DNA from: Cnuibacter physcomitrellae
GTDB lineage: Bacteria > Actinomycetota > Actinomycetes > Actinomycetales > Microbacteriaceae
Length of the DNA stretch: 64,000 nt
NCBI RefSeq assembly: GCF_014640535.1
Contig: NZ_BMHD01000002.1
Coordinates: 178,843-242,842 of the forward strand
Direction: 5' to 3'
Positions 33,546-42,078 of this stretch are shown here, piece by piece. The position numbers and the translations under genes are program-made. Each line of letters starts with the position of its first letter. Positions within the stretch are counted from its first letter, which is position 1. The notes under the pieces were generated by a model. That model made no database searches. It was not told where the DNA came from and saw only the letters and a program-made list of their open reading frames with translations.

Positions 33546-35162
33546 GTGACCGACGCCGCGGCCTCCGACCGCCCCACCCCCGCACCCGAGGTCTGGGACG
33601 GTCCGCGCGGCTCGCGCCTCGACGACTGGTGGCTCCGCCTCATGGGCACACCGAGCCGCCAGCGGCTCTGGCGGTGGGCGGGCCCCGTCGCCGTCACGCT
33701 CCTGGCCGCGGTGCTCCGACTCGTCGACCTCGCGCATCCGCACTCCCTCGTCTTCGACGAGACGTTCTACGTCAAGGATGGCTGGTCGACCTGGAACCTC
33801 GGCTACGAGGCGAGCTGGCCCGCCGACCCCGACGGCCGCTTCGCCTCGGGCGAGACCGACATCTTCCAGACCTCCGGGTCGTTCGCCGTGCATCCGCCCC
33901 TCGGGAAGTGGATCATCGGCGCGGGCATCGCGCTCTTCGGCCCCGACAGCTCGTTCGGATGGCGGTTCTCCGTCGCCGTCTGCGGCATCCTGCTCGTCCT
34001 CCTCACGGCCCTCATCGCGACGAAGCTGCTGAAGAGCACCCTGCTGGGGACGATCGCCGGGTTCCTCCTGGCGATCGACGGGCACGCCATCGTGATGAGC
34101 CGGGTCGGGATCCTCGACGGCATCCTCGCCCTGTTCTGCCTGGCCGGCGTGGGCGCCGTGCTGATGGACAGGGAGTGGCACGCGAGACGCCTCGCCGCCG
34201 CCGTCGCCGCCCGCGAGGAGGCGACGGGGAAGCCGCCCTCCTGGGGGCCGACCCTCTGGTGGCGACCGTGGCTGCTCGCCGCCGCCCTCGCCTTCGGCTT
34301 CGGCTCCTCGATCAAATGGTCGGCCGCCTACTTCCTCGTGGCGTTGTTCGTGTACCTGATCGTCGTCGACGCGCTCGCCCGCCGTCGCCTCGGCATCCCC
34401 TTCTGGTTCTCGAGCGCGGTGCTGAAGCAGGCCCCGGCGACGTTCCTCGTGATGGTGCCGCTGGCCGTGGCGAGCTACCTCGTCACCTGGATCGGCTGGT
34501 TCGCCACCTCGGGCGGCTACTACCGCGACTGGGCTCAGACGTCGGGGAAGCCGTGGGAGGGCGCCCTGTCGTGGGTGCCCCTCTCGGTGCAGAACTGGTG
34601 GCATCTCGAGACGGCGATCTACAACTACCACGTCAACGAGCACTCGCCGCATCCCTATCAGGCCAACCCCCTCAGCTGGCTGTTCCTCGTGCGGCCGACC
34701 CAGATGTACGTGCAGCAGGCGGATCCGAGCCAGTGCGGCGGTCAGGTCTGCTACGAGAACATCACCTCGATCGCGAACCCGATCATCTGGTGGTGCGCGA
34801 CGGCGGCCGTCCTCTACCTGGTCTACCGCGTCGTGCGGTTCCGCGAGTGGCAGGTGGGGCTCATCCTCATGGGCATGGTCGCCGGCTACCTGCCGTGGCT
34901 GATGTACACCGAGCGCACGGTGTTCCAGTTCTACACGATCGTGTTCGAGCCCTACATGATCCTGGCGCTGACGTTCGTGATCGGCCTCGCGCTGGGCTCC
35001 CGCGGCGATCCGAGACCCGCCCGCACGCGGGCGCTGTGGATCGTCGGCTCCTTCCTCGCCCTGTGCGTGCTGGTCAGCGCGTTCTTCTGGCCGGTGTGGA
35101 CGGGCATGCCTATCCCGGCCTGGTTCCTCAGCCTGCACTACTGGCTGCCCACCTGGCGCTGA
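33546..35162 (+). CDS. pmt: Dolichyl-phosphate-mannose-protein mannosyltransferase
   Basis: A GT39-family glycosyltransferase that O-mannosylates exported Ser/Thr residues using polyprenyl-phosphomannose at the outer face of the membrane. The 538-aa protein has about 11 membrane segments. The first external loop holds the acidic catalytic motif VFDETFYVKDGWS (about 69-81). A large external loop follows (EHSPHPYQANPLSWLF region). The two Ser/Thr/Pro-rich LASTG surface proteins 8 kb away are plausible substrates. It is followed 5 bp later by the YeiH gene. Confidence 0.93.
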   Translation: MTDAAASDRPTPAPEVWDGPRGSRLDDWWLRLMGTPSRQRLWRWAGPVAVTLLAAVLRLVDLAHPHSLVFDETFYVKDGWSTWNLGYEASWPADPDGRFASGETDIFQTSGSFAVHPPLGKWIIGAGIALFGPDSSFGWRFSVAVCGILLVLLTALIATKLLKSTLLGTIAGFLLAIDGHAIVMSRVGILDGILALFCLAGVGAVLMDREWHARRLAAAVAAREEATGKPPSWGPTLWWRPWLLAAALAFGFGSSIKWSAAYFLVALFVYLIVVDALARRRLGIPFWFSSAVLKQAPATFLVMVPLAVASYLVTWIGWFATSGGYYRDWAQTSGKPWEGALSWVPLSVQNWWHLETAIYNYHVNEHSPHPYQANPLSWLFLVRPTQMYVQQADPSQCGGQVCYENITSIANPIIWWCATAAVLYLVYRVVRFREWQVGLILMGMVAGYLPWLMYTERTVFQFYTIVFEPYMILALTFVIGLALGSRGDPRPARTRALWIVGSFLALCVLVSAFFWPVWTGMPIPAWFLSLHYWLPTWR

Positions 35163-35167
35163 GCGCG

Positions 35168-36205
35168 ATGCGATCTCCGAGCTGGACGCCGGGCGTCCTC
35201 GTCGCGGCCGCGGCCGCGCTCCTCGCGTGGCTGCTGCACCTGGCGCTCCCCGTCCTGCCGATGCTCACGATCGCGGTCGCGCTCGGGATGGTCGTCGGGC
35301 AGATCCCCGCCACGCAGCGGCTGCTCGACGGCGTGCTGAAGCCCGGGATCGCACAGGCCTCCCGGCGGCTGCTCCGCCTCGGGATCGTGCTGCTCGGTCT
35401 GAAGCTCAGCCTCGTCGACATCCTCGGACTCGGATGGGAGACCATCCTCGCGATCGTCCTCATCGTCGTGATCACCTTCACCGGCACCCTCCTGCTCGGG
35501 CGGCTGCTGCGCCTCCCGGGCACGCAGCCGCTGCTCATCGCCGCCGGCTTCTCCATCTGCGGCGCCTCCGCGATCGGGGCCATGAGCGCGATCGCCCGGA
35601 GCAAGGACGAGGACACCGCGACGCCGGTCGCGCTCGTGACCCTGTGCGGGACCCTCGCCATCGCCGTCCTGCCCGCGCTGCGCTACCCGCTCGGGCTCGA
35701 CGACGAGCAGTTCGGGCTCTGGGTGGGGCTGAGCGTCCACGACGTCGGTCAGGTGGTCGCGACCGCGCAGATCGCGGGCAGCGTCGCGCTCGCCAGCGCC
35801 GTCGTGGTGAAGCTCACGCGGGTCCTGACGCTGGCGCCGATGGTCGCGATCGTCGGGCTCGTCGAGCGCGCGCGCGACCGTCGAGGGGCGGCGGCGCCGA
35901 TCGACGCTCCCGAGACCGCGACACCTCAGGGCAAGCGACCGCCCATCGTCCCCCTCTTCATCGTCGGGTTCCTCGCCGCCGTGCTGGTGCGCACCCTCGT
36001 CCCTCTTCCGGATGCCGTGCTCACCGGCGCGGACGTGCTGCAGAACGCCCTGCTGGCGGCGGCGCTGTTCGGCCTCGGCACGAGCATCCGCTTCGCGCGG
36101 CTCGCTCGGACCGGATGGCGAGCGCTCATCGTCGGCCTGGCGTCGTGGGCGCTCGTCGCGCTGCTCTCGCTCGCCGCGGTCGGACTGTTGACCGCGGGGA
36201 GCTGA
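35168..36205 (+). CDS. YeiH-family putative sulfate exporter (UPF0324)
   Basis: A 345-aa membrane protein with about 10 segments. The family hallmarks GIVLLGLKLSL (about 78-88), AAGFSICGASAIGAMS (about 124-139) and GLSVHDVGQVVATAQ (about 190-204) are clear. The family is named from its proposed sulfate or sulfite export; direct evidence is limited. The ATG at 35168 is 5 bp after the pmt stop, so it is probably cotranscribed. Confidence 0.88.
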   Translation: MRSPSWTPGVLVAAAAALLAWLLHLALPVLPMLTIAVALGMVVGQIPATQRLLDGVLKPGIAQASRRLLRLGIVLLGLKLSLVDILGLGWETILAIVLIVVITFTGTLLLGRLLRLPGTQPLLIAAGFSICGASAIGAMSAIARSKDEDTATPVALVTLCGTLAIAVLPALRYPLGLDDEQFGLWVGLSVHDVGQVVATAQIAGSVALASAVVVKLTRVLTLAPMVAIVGLVERARDRRGAAAPIDAPETATPQGKRPPIVPLFIVGFLAAVLVRTLVPLPDAVLTGADVLQNALLAAALFGLGTSIRFARLARTGWRALIVGLASWALVALLSLAAVGLLTAGS

Positions 36206-36223
36206 GCCCGACGCCCCTCGGGC
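36206..36223. terminator. Small convergent hairpin
   Basis: GCCCGA (36206-36211) and TCGGGC (36218-36223) with a 6-nt loop fill the 22-bp gap between the convergent YeiH and gdx genes. Confidence 0.5.
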
Positions 36224-36227
36224 GGCC

Positions 36228-36542
36228 TCAGTGGGCGATCTTGAGCCCGATCACACAGGCGACGATCCCGAGGACGAGGAGGGTGCGCACGAGGGAGAAC
36301 CCCTCCCCGCCGAACACCATCCCGACGAGCACGGTGAGCGACGCTCCGATGCCCACCCAGACCGCGTAGGCGGTCCCGGTCGGGATGGAGCGCATCGCGA
36401 AGGCCAGGCCGGCCATGCTCGCGACGATGCCCACCCCGAACACGACGCTCGGCCAGAGGCGGGTGAAGCCCTCCGACCTGCCGAGCGCGGTGGCCCAGAC
36501 GGCCTCGAGCACTCCGGAGACGATGAGAACGATCCACGCCAT
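36228..36542 (-). CDS. gdx: SMR-family guanidinium exporter (Gdx/SugE type)
   Basis: A 104-aa small multidrug resistance protein with four membrane segments. The central acidic residue is Glu13, and the sequence LEAVWATALGRSEGF (about 12-26), with Trp16, matches the Gdx/SugE guanidinium-exporter branch more than the QacE/EmrE branch. Gdx dimers (dual topology) exchange guanidinium for protons. The call is supported independently by a guanidine-III riboswitch just upstream (36560-36601). The ATG is 9 nt from GAGGAG. Confidence 0.93.
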   Translation of the reverse strand: MAWIVLIVSGVLEAVWATALGRSEGFTRLWPSVVFGVGIVASMAGLAFAMRSIPTGTAYAVWVGIGASLTVLVGMVFGGEGFSLVRTLLVLGIVACVIGLKIAH

Positions 36543-36547
36543 GACGG

Positions 36548-36562
36548 CTCACTCCTCGTGAG
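36548..36562 (-). promoter_or_regulatory. Ribosome-binding-site hairpin of gdx
   Basis: On the minus strand, CUCAC-GAGGA-GUGAG forms a 5-bp hairpin holding most of the Shine-Dalgarno GAGGAG. Its first three bases, CUC, also belong to the riboswitch pseudoknot, so the two structures compete. Confidence 0.6.
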
Positions 36563-36601
36563 TCAGTCTTGTCGCGCTCCGGGTACTGCTCCCTCGTCCG
36601 G
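36560..36601 (-). promoter_or_regulatory. Guanidine-III (ykkC-III) riboswitch
   Basis: The minus strand reads CCGGACGAGG, then GAGCAGUACCCGG, then GACAAGACUGACUC. This matches the recalled guanidine-III aptamer of Thermobifida fusca (CCGGACGAGG...GUACCCGG...GACAAGAC) block by block, and the variable parts are still complementary: GAGCAGU pairs with ACUG-A-CUC. It ends 17 nt before the gdx ATG. Because it overlaps a hairpin that holds the ribosome binding site, it most likely switches translation on when guanidinium binds. Confidence 0.9.
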
Positions 36602-36690
36602 AAGGCCGCCCTCCGGCCCTGGCGCCCAGTGTGTCACGGCGCGCTGGGCAGCCCCTGTGCAGCGCATCCGGCAGCGTCGGGCGCCGTCGG

Positions 36691-36696
36691 TAGACT
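36691..36696 (+). promoter_or_regulatory. -10 box of the AfsR/SARP gene
   Basis: TAGACT, 6 nt before the GTG at 36703. Confidence 0.45.
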
Positions 36697-36702
36697 CCAC
36701 GA

Positions 36703-39700
36703 GTGACCGGTATCGACGCGGCGGCGCCCTGGTCGGCGCGCCTCGGCGTGCTCGGACCGGTCAGTGCCGCGCCCGTCGACGGGACCGCGCTCGTCGAGGC
36801 CTCCGGACCCCGGGCGAAGGCCCTCCTCACGGCGCTCCTGCTCCCGGCACCGCGTGCGGTGACGGCCGACCGGCTCATCGAGCACGTCTGGCAGGACGAC
36901 CCGCCTCGCGGCGCGAAGGCGGCCCTGCAGACCCTGGTGTCGCGGACGCGCGCCGCGCTCGGCGATGACGTCGTCGAGTCCACCGTCTCGGGCTACCGGC
37001 TCGGCGTCGACCGGGGGCTGACCGACCTCGGCCGGGTGGAGCTGCTCCTCGAGCGCGCCCGCTCGGAGTACGAGGGCGGCGCCGTCGTCGAGGCGAGCGC
37101 CGCGGCGTCCGCAGCCCTCGCGCTGTGGCGCGGCGAGGCGGGCGCCGACCTGCCGCCGGGCGTCCTGGCCGACGAGCTCAGCGCGACGGCCGCCTCCCTC
37201 CAGGACGACCTCGAGACGCTGATCGTGCGCACCGAGCTCGAGCTCGGTCACGGCGACGAGGCGGAGGCTCCTGCGCGGCGGCTCTGCGAGCGCCACCCGT
37301 TCGACGACACCGCCCACCTCCTCCTCATGCGCTGCCTCGATGCCGCGGGACGGTCGACGGATGCGCTGGCGGTCTTCGCCGAGTTCCGTGGTCGTGTCGC
37401 CGACGCCTTCGGGTCGCAGCCCGCCGTCGAGCTGCAGCAGCTCAACCTCGACCTGCTCGACCGCGAGGCCGCGCCCCGCAGAACGCCCCGGGCCGACGAC
37501 GACCGACGCCCGGCGCCGCCGCCGTCCTCCCGCAGACGTCTCGTGCGCGGACTCCGCGCCGCGCCGAACCCGCTGCTCGGCCGGGATCGCGCGCTCGACG
37601 AGATCGAGGCGCTCCTCGCCGCGTCCCGCGTCGTCACGGTGCTCGGCCCCGGCGGCATCGGCAAGACCCGCGTGGCGCAGGAGATCGCGCACCGGCATGC
37701 CGAGCTGTGCGACGCCGTCGTGGTGGTCGAGCTCGCCGGCGTGCGCACGGGCGACGACGTCGTCTTCGCGCTCGGGACCGCGCTCGGCATCAGGGAGGTC
37801 ACCGGAGGCCGACGACTCGGCGACGCCGTGGTGCGGACCGACCTCGGCGACCGGATCCGCAGCACGCTCGACGGTCTCGACGCGGTGCTCGTGCTCGACA
37901 ACTGCGAGCACATCATCGATGCCGCCGCCGAGTGGGCCGCGGCGCTCACGTCCGACCTCCCGCGCCTCCGGATCCTCGCCACGAGCCGCACCCCGCTCGC
38001 GATCTCGAGCGAGCGCGTGTTCGCGCTCCCTCCGCTCGGCGTGGAGAGCGGCAGCGACGGCGCGGACGCCGCGGTCGAGCTCTTCCTCGCCCGCGCGACG
38101 GCGGCGAGGCCGGACGCGAGCCTCCCCCGCGACGCCGTCGCACGCCTGTGCGCCCGACTCGACGGGCTGCCCCTGGCGATCGAGCTGGCCGCCGCGCGCA
38201 TCCGCAGCATGCCGCTCGACGAGGTCGAGAGGCGGCTGTCGAACCGATTCGCCCTCCTCACCACCGGCGATCGAGCGGCGCCTCAGCGCCACCGCACGCT
38301 CCTGGCGGTGATCGAGTGGAGCTGGAACCTGCTGAGCGACGCGGAGCAGCGCGCGCTGGCCCGGCTGTCGGAGTTCGCCGACGGGTTCGGCCTCGGCGCC
38401 GCCGCCGTGGTGCTCGCGGAGGACGACGGCACGCCGGGGTCGGCGCTGGGCGAGTTCGCCACCCAGGACCTCCTCGACGCGCTGATCTCCCAGTCGCTGG
38501 TGCTCGTCACGGAGCGCGACTCCGCGCTGCGGTTCCGGATGCTCGAGACCGTCCGCGAGTTCGGACGGCTCCAGCTGGGCCGACGCGGCGAGCTCGAGCT
38601 CGCGCGCGACCGCATCCTCGCGTGGGCCGCCGGCTTCGCCGAGTCGACCCTCGGCGACCTCTCCGGCCGGACCCAGATCGAGGCGTTCCGCCGGGTGTCC
38701 CTCGACGAGGACAACCTGCTCGACGCGCTGCGCCGCGCGATGGCCGCCGAGCGTCCCGACGTCGTGGTGCGCGTGTTCGCGATGCTCGGGTACTTCTGGT
38801 CGCTGAGGAGCGCCCACAGCGAGGTGATCGCGCTCTCCCCCGACGTGTTCGACGCCATCCGGCGCTTCGACCCCGACGAGGCGAGCGCCGACTTCGCCGT
38901 CTTCGCGCTCGTGATCATCGCCGCCACGATGGTGATCGCCCAGGAGCGCGTCGGCGTCGTCGCCGTCGGGAGGCTGCGGCGTCTGGTCGACGCGCATCCG
39001 CCCACCGACCCCCTGACCGCAGCGATGACCGGCCTGGTCCTCTCGGCCGGCCGGCTGGATCGCGTGGAGGCCGTCGCGCGGGAGGCCCTCGACTCGGCCG
39101 ACCCGCACACGGTGCTGCTCGGTTCGCTCGCTTCGGCAAGCAGCGCGGAGAACGACGGGCGCTCCGAGGAGGCGGAGAGGCTCGCCCGCCGGGCCGTCTC
39201 GACGGCGGTGTCGCTCGGCGACACGTGGGGTGAGTCGATGGCCTCGCTGCTGCTCTCCCAGCTCCACAGTCAGTCCGGCCACCCGGCCGAGGCGATCGAC
39301 TGGGCGCACCGCGCCCGCCGCGGGATGCTGCTCCTCGGTGCCGAGAACGACCTCAGGCAGCTCGACTGGATGATCGCGATCAATGACGTGGCTCTCGGCG
39401 ACCTGGACGAGGCCGAGGGCCTGTTCGAGGAGGTCCTCACCTCATCCGGCAGCCACGACGAGGTCGAGCTGCGCTCGATCGGCCTGGCCGGCCTCGCCGA
39501 GATCGCCCGCGCCCGCGGCGATCGCGCCGGAGCGCTCGACCTCTACCGCCGTTCGCTCAGCTCCTACGGATCGGCTCGGGCGAAGGCCTCCCCGTGGTTC
39601 CGGCTGGGCCTGGCCTCCACGCTCGCGACCATGGCGGACGACGACCTCGCCGATCCGGGGGACTCCGCCATCCTGGCACGGCGGCTGCGAGCGCGGACCC

Positions 39701-40077
39701 TCGCGAGCCTGCGGTCGTCCCGCTCCTTCGTCGACCGCCCCGTCCTGGGATCGAGCGCCGTCGGGCTCGGCACCTGGATCGGGGCCCAGCGGTTCCCCGA
39801 TCCGCCGCTTCCGGGGTCGGATCGGGTACGCCGTCCTGCGACGTTCGACATCGGACTGGGCCTCCGCCTCGTCGCTCTGGGCGAGGTCCTCGGCGCCCGG
39901 CAGGACGCGCCGTCGCTGCGCGTCGCGGAACGGCTCGACGGATTCCGGGCGGCCGTGGGCGCCCCGGCCGTGGAGGAGGCGCGCTCCTGGGCCGCCGCGA
40001 TCCCTGACGCCGAACGGCCCGAGCTCGTCGCAGCACTGCTGCGCGAGCCCGGGCCGTGGTCGCCGTCGATGCGGTGA
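36703..40077 (+). CDS. AfsR/SARP-like regulator with BTAD, NB-ARC and TPR regions
   Basis: A 1124-aa regulator of the AfsR type. The N-terminal winged helix (about 10-100) carries PRGAKAALQTLVSRTRAALG and is followed by the BTAD helical region (about 105-255). Next comes a nucleotide-binding STAND/NB-ARC module with Walker A GPGGIGKTR (about 314), VLVLDNCEH and RLCARLDGLPLAIELAAAR. A helical TPR-like C-terminus follows (about 640-1090). Relatives switch on secondary metabolism in response to a signal. No biosynthetic cluster is in the window; the nearest targets are the convergent DrrAB-like exporter genes. Target and signal are unknown. Confidence 0.85.
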   Translation: MTGIDAAAPWSARLGVLGPVSAAPVDGTALVEASGPRAKALLTALLLPAPRAVTADRLIEHVWQDDPPRGAKAALQTLVSRTRAALGDDVVESTVSGYRLGVDRGLTDLGRVELLLERARSEYEGGAVVEASAAASAALALWRGEAGADLPPGVLADELSATAASLQDDLETLIVRTELELGHGDEAEAPARRLCERHPFDDTAHLLLMRCLDAAGRSTDALAVFAEFRGRVADAFGSQPAVELQQLNLDLLDREAAPRRTPRADDDRRPAPPPSSRRRLVRGLRAAPNPLLGRDRALDEIEALLAASRVVTVLGPGGIGKTRVAQEIAHRHAELCDAVVVVELAGVRTGDDVVFALGTALGIREVTGGRRLGDAVVRTDLGDRIRSTLDGLDAVLVLDNCEHIIDAAAEWAAALTSDLPRLRILATSRTPLAISSERVFALPPLGVESGSDGADAAVELFLARATAARPDASLPRDAVARLCARLDGLPLAIELAAARIRSMPLDEVERRLSNRFALLTTGDRAAPQRHRTLLAVIEWSWNLLSDAEQRALARLSEFADGFGLGAAAVVLAEDDGTPGSALGEFATQDLLDALISQSLVLVTERDSALRFRMLETVREFGRLQLGRRGELELARDRILAWAAGFAESTLGDLSGRTQIEAFRRVSLDEDNLLDALRRAMAAERPDVVVRVFAMLGYFWSLRSAHSEVIALSPDVFDAIRRFDPDEASADFAVFALVIIAATMVIAQERVGVVAVGRLRRLVDAHPPTDPLTAAMTGLVLSAGRLDRVEAVAREALDSADPHTVLLGSLASASSAENDGRSEEAERLARRAVSTAVSLGDTWGESMASLLLSQLHSQSGHPAEAIDWAHRARRGMLLLGAENDLRQLDWMIAINDVALGDLDEAEGLFEEVLTSSGSHDEVELRSIGLAGLAEIARARGDRAGALDLYRRSLSSYGSARAKASPWFRLGLASTLATMADDDLADPGDSAILARRLRARTLASLRSSRSFVDRPVLGSSAVGLGTWIGAQRFPDPPLPGSDRVRRPATFDIGLGLRLVALGEVLGARQDAPSLRVAERLDGFRAAVGAPAVEEARSWAAAIPDAERPELVAALLREPGPWSPSMR

Positions 40078-40084
40078 CCGTGGG

Positions 40085-40900
40085 CTACGCCTTCTTCATG
40101 TAGGCGCGGACGGTGAGCGGCGCGAACACCGCCACGATGACGGCCGCTCCGAGGAGCGCCAGCCAGGCATCCGCCCCGAAGGCGCCGCTGTTGGTGAGGT
40201 CGCGGACCGCGGAGACCAGGTGCGAGACCGGGTTGACGTTGACGAAGCCCTGCAGCCACGTGGGCATGGTGTCGGGGTTCACGAACGCGTTCGACAGGAA
40301 CGTCAGCGGGAAGAGCACCAGGAAGGAGATCCCCTGCACGCTCGACGCGCTGCGGGCGATGACGCCGAAGAACGCGAAGATCCAGCTCAGCGCCCACGAG
40401 CAGACGATGACGAGGAGCCCCGCCACGATCACCGAGACGATGCCGCCCTCGGGGCGGAATCCCATGATGAAGCCCATCACGAACACGAGCGTGGTCGCGA
40501 TCGCGTAGCGCACCGTGTCGGCCAGGAGCGCCCCCGCCAGCGGTGCGATCCTCGCGATCGGGAGGGACTTGAACCGATCGAACACGCCCTTGTCCATGTC
40601 CTCGCGCAGCTGGATGCCCGTGACGACCGACGTGGTGATGACCGTCTGCACCAGGATGCCGGGGATGATGATCGGCAGATAGCTCGCCACGTCGCCGGCG
40701 ATGGCCCCGCCGAAGATGTAGGTGAACATCAGTGTGAAGATGATCGGCTGCAGGGTGACGTCGATCAGCTGCTCCGGTGTCCGCCGGATCTTCAGCAGGC
40801 CGCGGTAGGCCATCGTGAACGAGTTGCGGACGGTCTGCCCGAGGCTGACGTGGTTGACGAGCCTGCGCTCGGTGCCGGGGGTGATGGTGAGGGTGCTCAT
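40085..40900 (-). CDS. ABC-2 type transporter permease (DrrB-like)
   Basis: A 271-aa ABC-2 permease with six likely membrane segments. An amphipathic N-terminus (MAYRGLLKIRRTPEQLIDVT, about 30-49) is followed by LQPIIFTLMFTYIFGGAI. The GISFLVLFPLTFLSNAFV segment (about 195-212) is typical of DrrB and related drug and lipid exporters. It overlaps the ATPase gene by 4 nt. The substrate is unknown. Confidence 0.88.
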   Translation of the reverse strand: MSTLTITPGTERRLVNHVSLGQTVRNSFTMAYRGLLKIRRTPEQLIDVTLQPIIFTLMFTYIFGGAIAGDVASYLPIIIPGILVQTVITTSVVTGIQLREDMDKGVFDRFKSLPIARIAPLAGALLADTVRYAIATTLVFVMGFIMGFRPEGGIVSVIVAGLLVIVCSWALSWIFAFFGVIARSASSVQGISFLVLFPLTFLSNAFVNPDTMPTWLQGFVNVNPVSHLVSAVRDLTNSGAFGADAWLALLGAAVIVAVFAPLTVRAYMKKA

Positions 40901-41907
40901 GCGCGGCTGACCTCCAGTTCGCGGTCGATGGCGGCATCCGGGTCGGATGCGCTGTCGTCGTCGGTCGCCGGGCGACCGGTGAGGGTGAGGAAGACCTCGT
41001 CGAGGGTCGGCTTCTGCACGGAGAGCTCGGTGACGCCGACGCCCTCCGCCCGGAGCCGGATCAGGAGGTCGGTGACGGTGTCGGCGTCGGCCATCGGCGC
41101 GGTGATGCGTCCTGCCTCCGGCGAGAGCACCGCCTCGACCCCGAGCACGTCCGCGATCGCGCGACGGGCGGCGTCGGCTTCGTGGGGATCCGACAGCGTC
41201 AGCTGCAGCGAGGAGCTGCCGACCGAGGCCTTCAGCTCGTCAGCGGTGCCCTCGGCCACGACGAGACCGCGGTCGATGACCGCGATGCGGTCCGCGAGCT
41301 GGTCGGCCTCGTCGAGATACTGGGTGGTGAGCAGGACCGTGGAGCCGGTCGAGACCAGCCGACGGATGGTGTCCCACATCTGCGAGCGCGTGCGCGGGTC
41401 GAGACCCGTGGTCGGCTCGTCGAGGAAGATCAGCGGCGGCTGTGCGATGAGGCTCGCCGCCAGGTCGAGGCGGCGGCGCATGCCGCCCGAGAAGTTCTTC
41501 AGCGGACGCTTCGCCGCCTCGGTCAGCCCGAACTCCTCCAGCAGCTCCTCCGACTTCGCCTTCGCCGCCCTGACGCTGAGTCCGTTCAACCGGGAGAACA
41601 GCACGAGGTTCTCGGTGGCCGACAGCGTCTCGTCGACGGAGGCGTACTGGCCGGTCACGCCCACCAGCTGGCGGACGACCTGCGCCTCGCGCACCACGTC
41701 GTGACCGAACACGGTCGCGCTCCCGCCGTCGGGCCGCAGCAGGGTGGCCAGCATGCGGATGGTCGTGGTCTTGCCCGCTCCGTTCGGGCCCAGGACGCCG
41801 TACACGGTCCCGGTGCGCACCGTGAGGTCGACGCCGTCCACCGCCCGGTTCGTGCCGAACGTCTTGACGAGCCCATGGGCCTCGACGGCCCAGTCCGTGG
41901 TGGTCAC
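40897..41907 (-). CDS. ABC transporter ATPase (DrrA-like)
   Basis: A 336-aa ATPase with Walker A GPNGAGKTT (about 40-48), signature NFSGGMRRRLDLA (about 138), Walker B LIFLDEPTTGLD (about 157) and a C-terminal DrrA-type domain (about 225-310). It powers the adjacent permease. AAGGAG lies 5 nt before the ATG. A 10-bp inverted repeat (41992-42021) in the divergent gap upstream may be an operator. The arrangement resembles daunorubicin-type self-resistance exporters, but the substrate cannot be named. Confidence 0.9.
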   Translation of the reverse strand: MTTTDWAVEAHGLVKTFGTNRAVDGVDLTVRTGTVYGVLGPNGAGKTTTIRMLATLLRPDGGSATVFGHDVVREAQVVRQLVGVTGQYASVDETLSATENLVLFSRLNGLSVRAAKAKSEELLEEFGLTEAAKRPLKNFSGGMRRRLDLAASLIAQPPLIFLDEPTTGLDPRTRSQMWDTIRRLVSTGSTVLLTTQYLDEADQLADRIAVIDRGLVVAEGTADELKASVGSSSLQLTLSDPHEADAARRAIADVLGVEAVLSPEAGRITAPMADADTVTDLLIRLRAEGVGVTELSVQKPTLDEVFLTLTGRPATDDDSASDPDAAIDRELEVSRA

Positions 41908-41991
41908 GGTCTCTCCTTACGTCTCCCGCCGACCCCGGTCGGGTCGACGTGGACCACCCTCCTCCCCGCCGCTGACGCCGCACTCACGCGC

Positions 41992-42021
41992 CGCTGACAC
42001 GGGTTCGGATGCGTGTCAGCG
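41992..42021. promoter_or_regulatory. Perfect 10-bp inverted repeat in a divergent intergenic region
   Basis: CGCTGACACG (41992-42001) and CGTGTCAGCG (42012-42021) with a 10-nt spacer. It lies between the divergent drrA-like and LASTG genes, where no terminator is needed, so a dimeric repressor site is the better reading. Confidence 0.5.
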
Positions 42022-42054
42022 ACCCTTCGTCGAGCGATCCTCTCCTTTTGCTGA

Positions 42055-42078
42055 TAGATTCTCAGCCATGCTGAGAAT
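42055..42078 (+). promoter_or_regulatory. Leaderless promoter and start-codon palindrome of the first LASTG gene
   Basis: TAGATT (42055-42060) is 7 nt before the ATG at 42068. The perfect inverted repeat ATTCTCAGC-CAT-GCTGAGAAT (42058-42078) covers the -10 end, the transcription start and the start codon. The second LASTG gene has the same block TGATACATTCTCACC but without the right arm. Confidence 0.6.

Noticed and set aside
36204-36240. QacE/EmrE-type multidrug exporter call for the SMR gene
   Set aside because: The Trp after the central Glu and the guanidine-III riboswitch favour a guanidinium exporter.
36634-39309. Minus-strand open frame of 891 codons
   Set aside because: Antisense shadow of the AfsR/SARP-like gene, whose Walker A and BTAD regions are clear.
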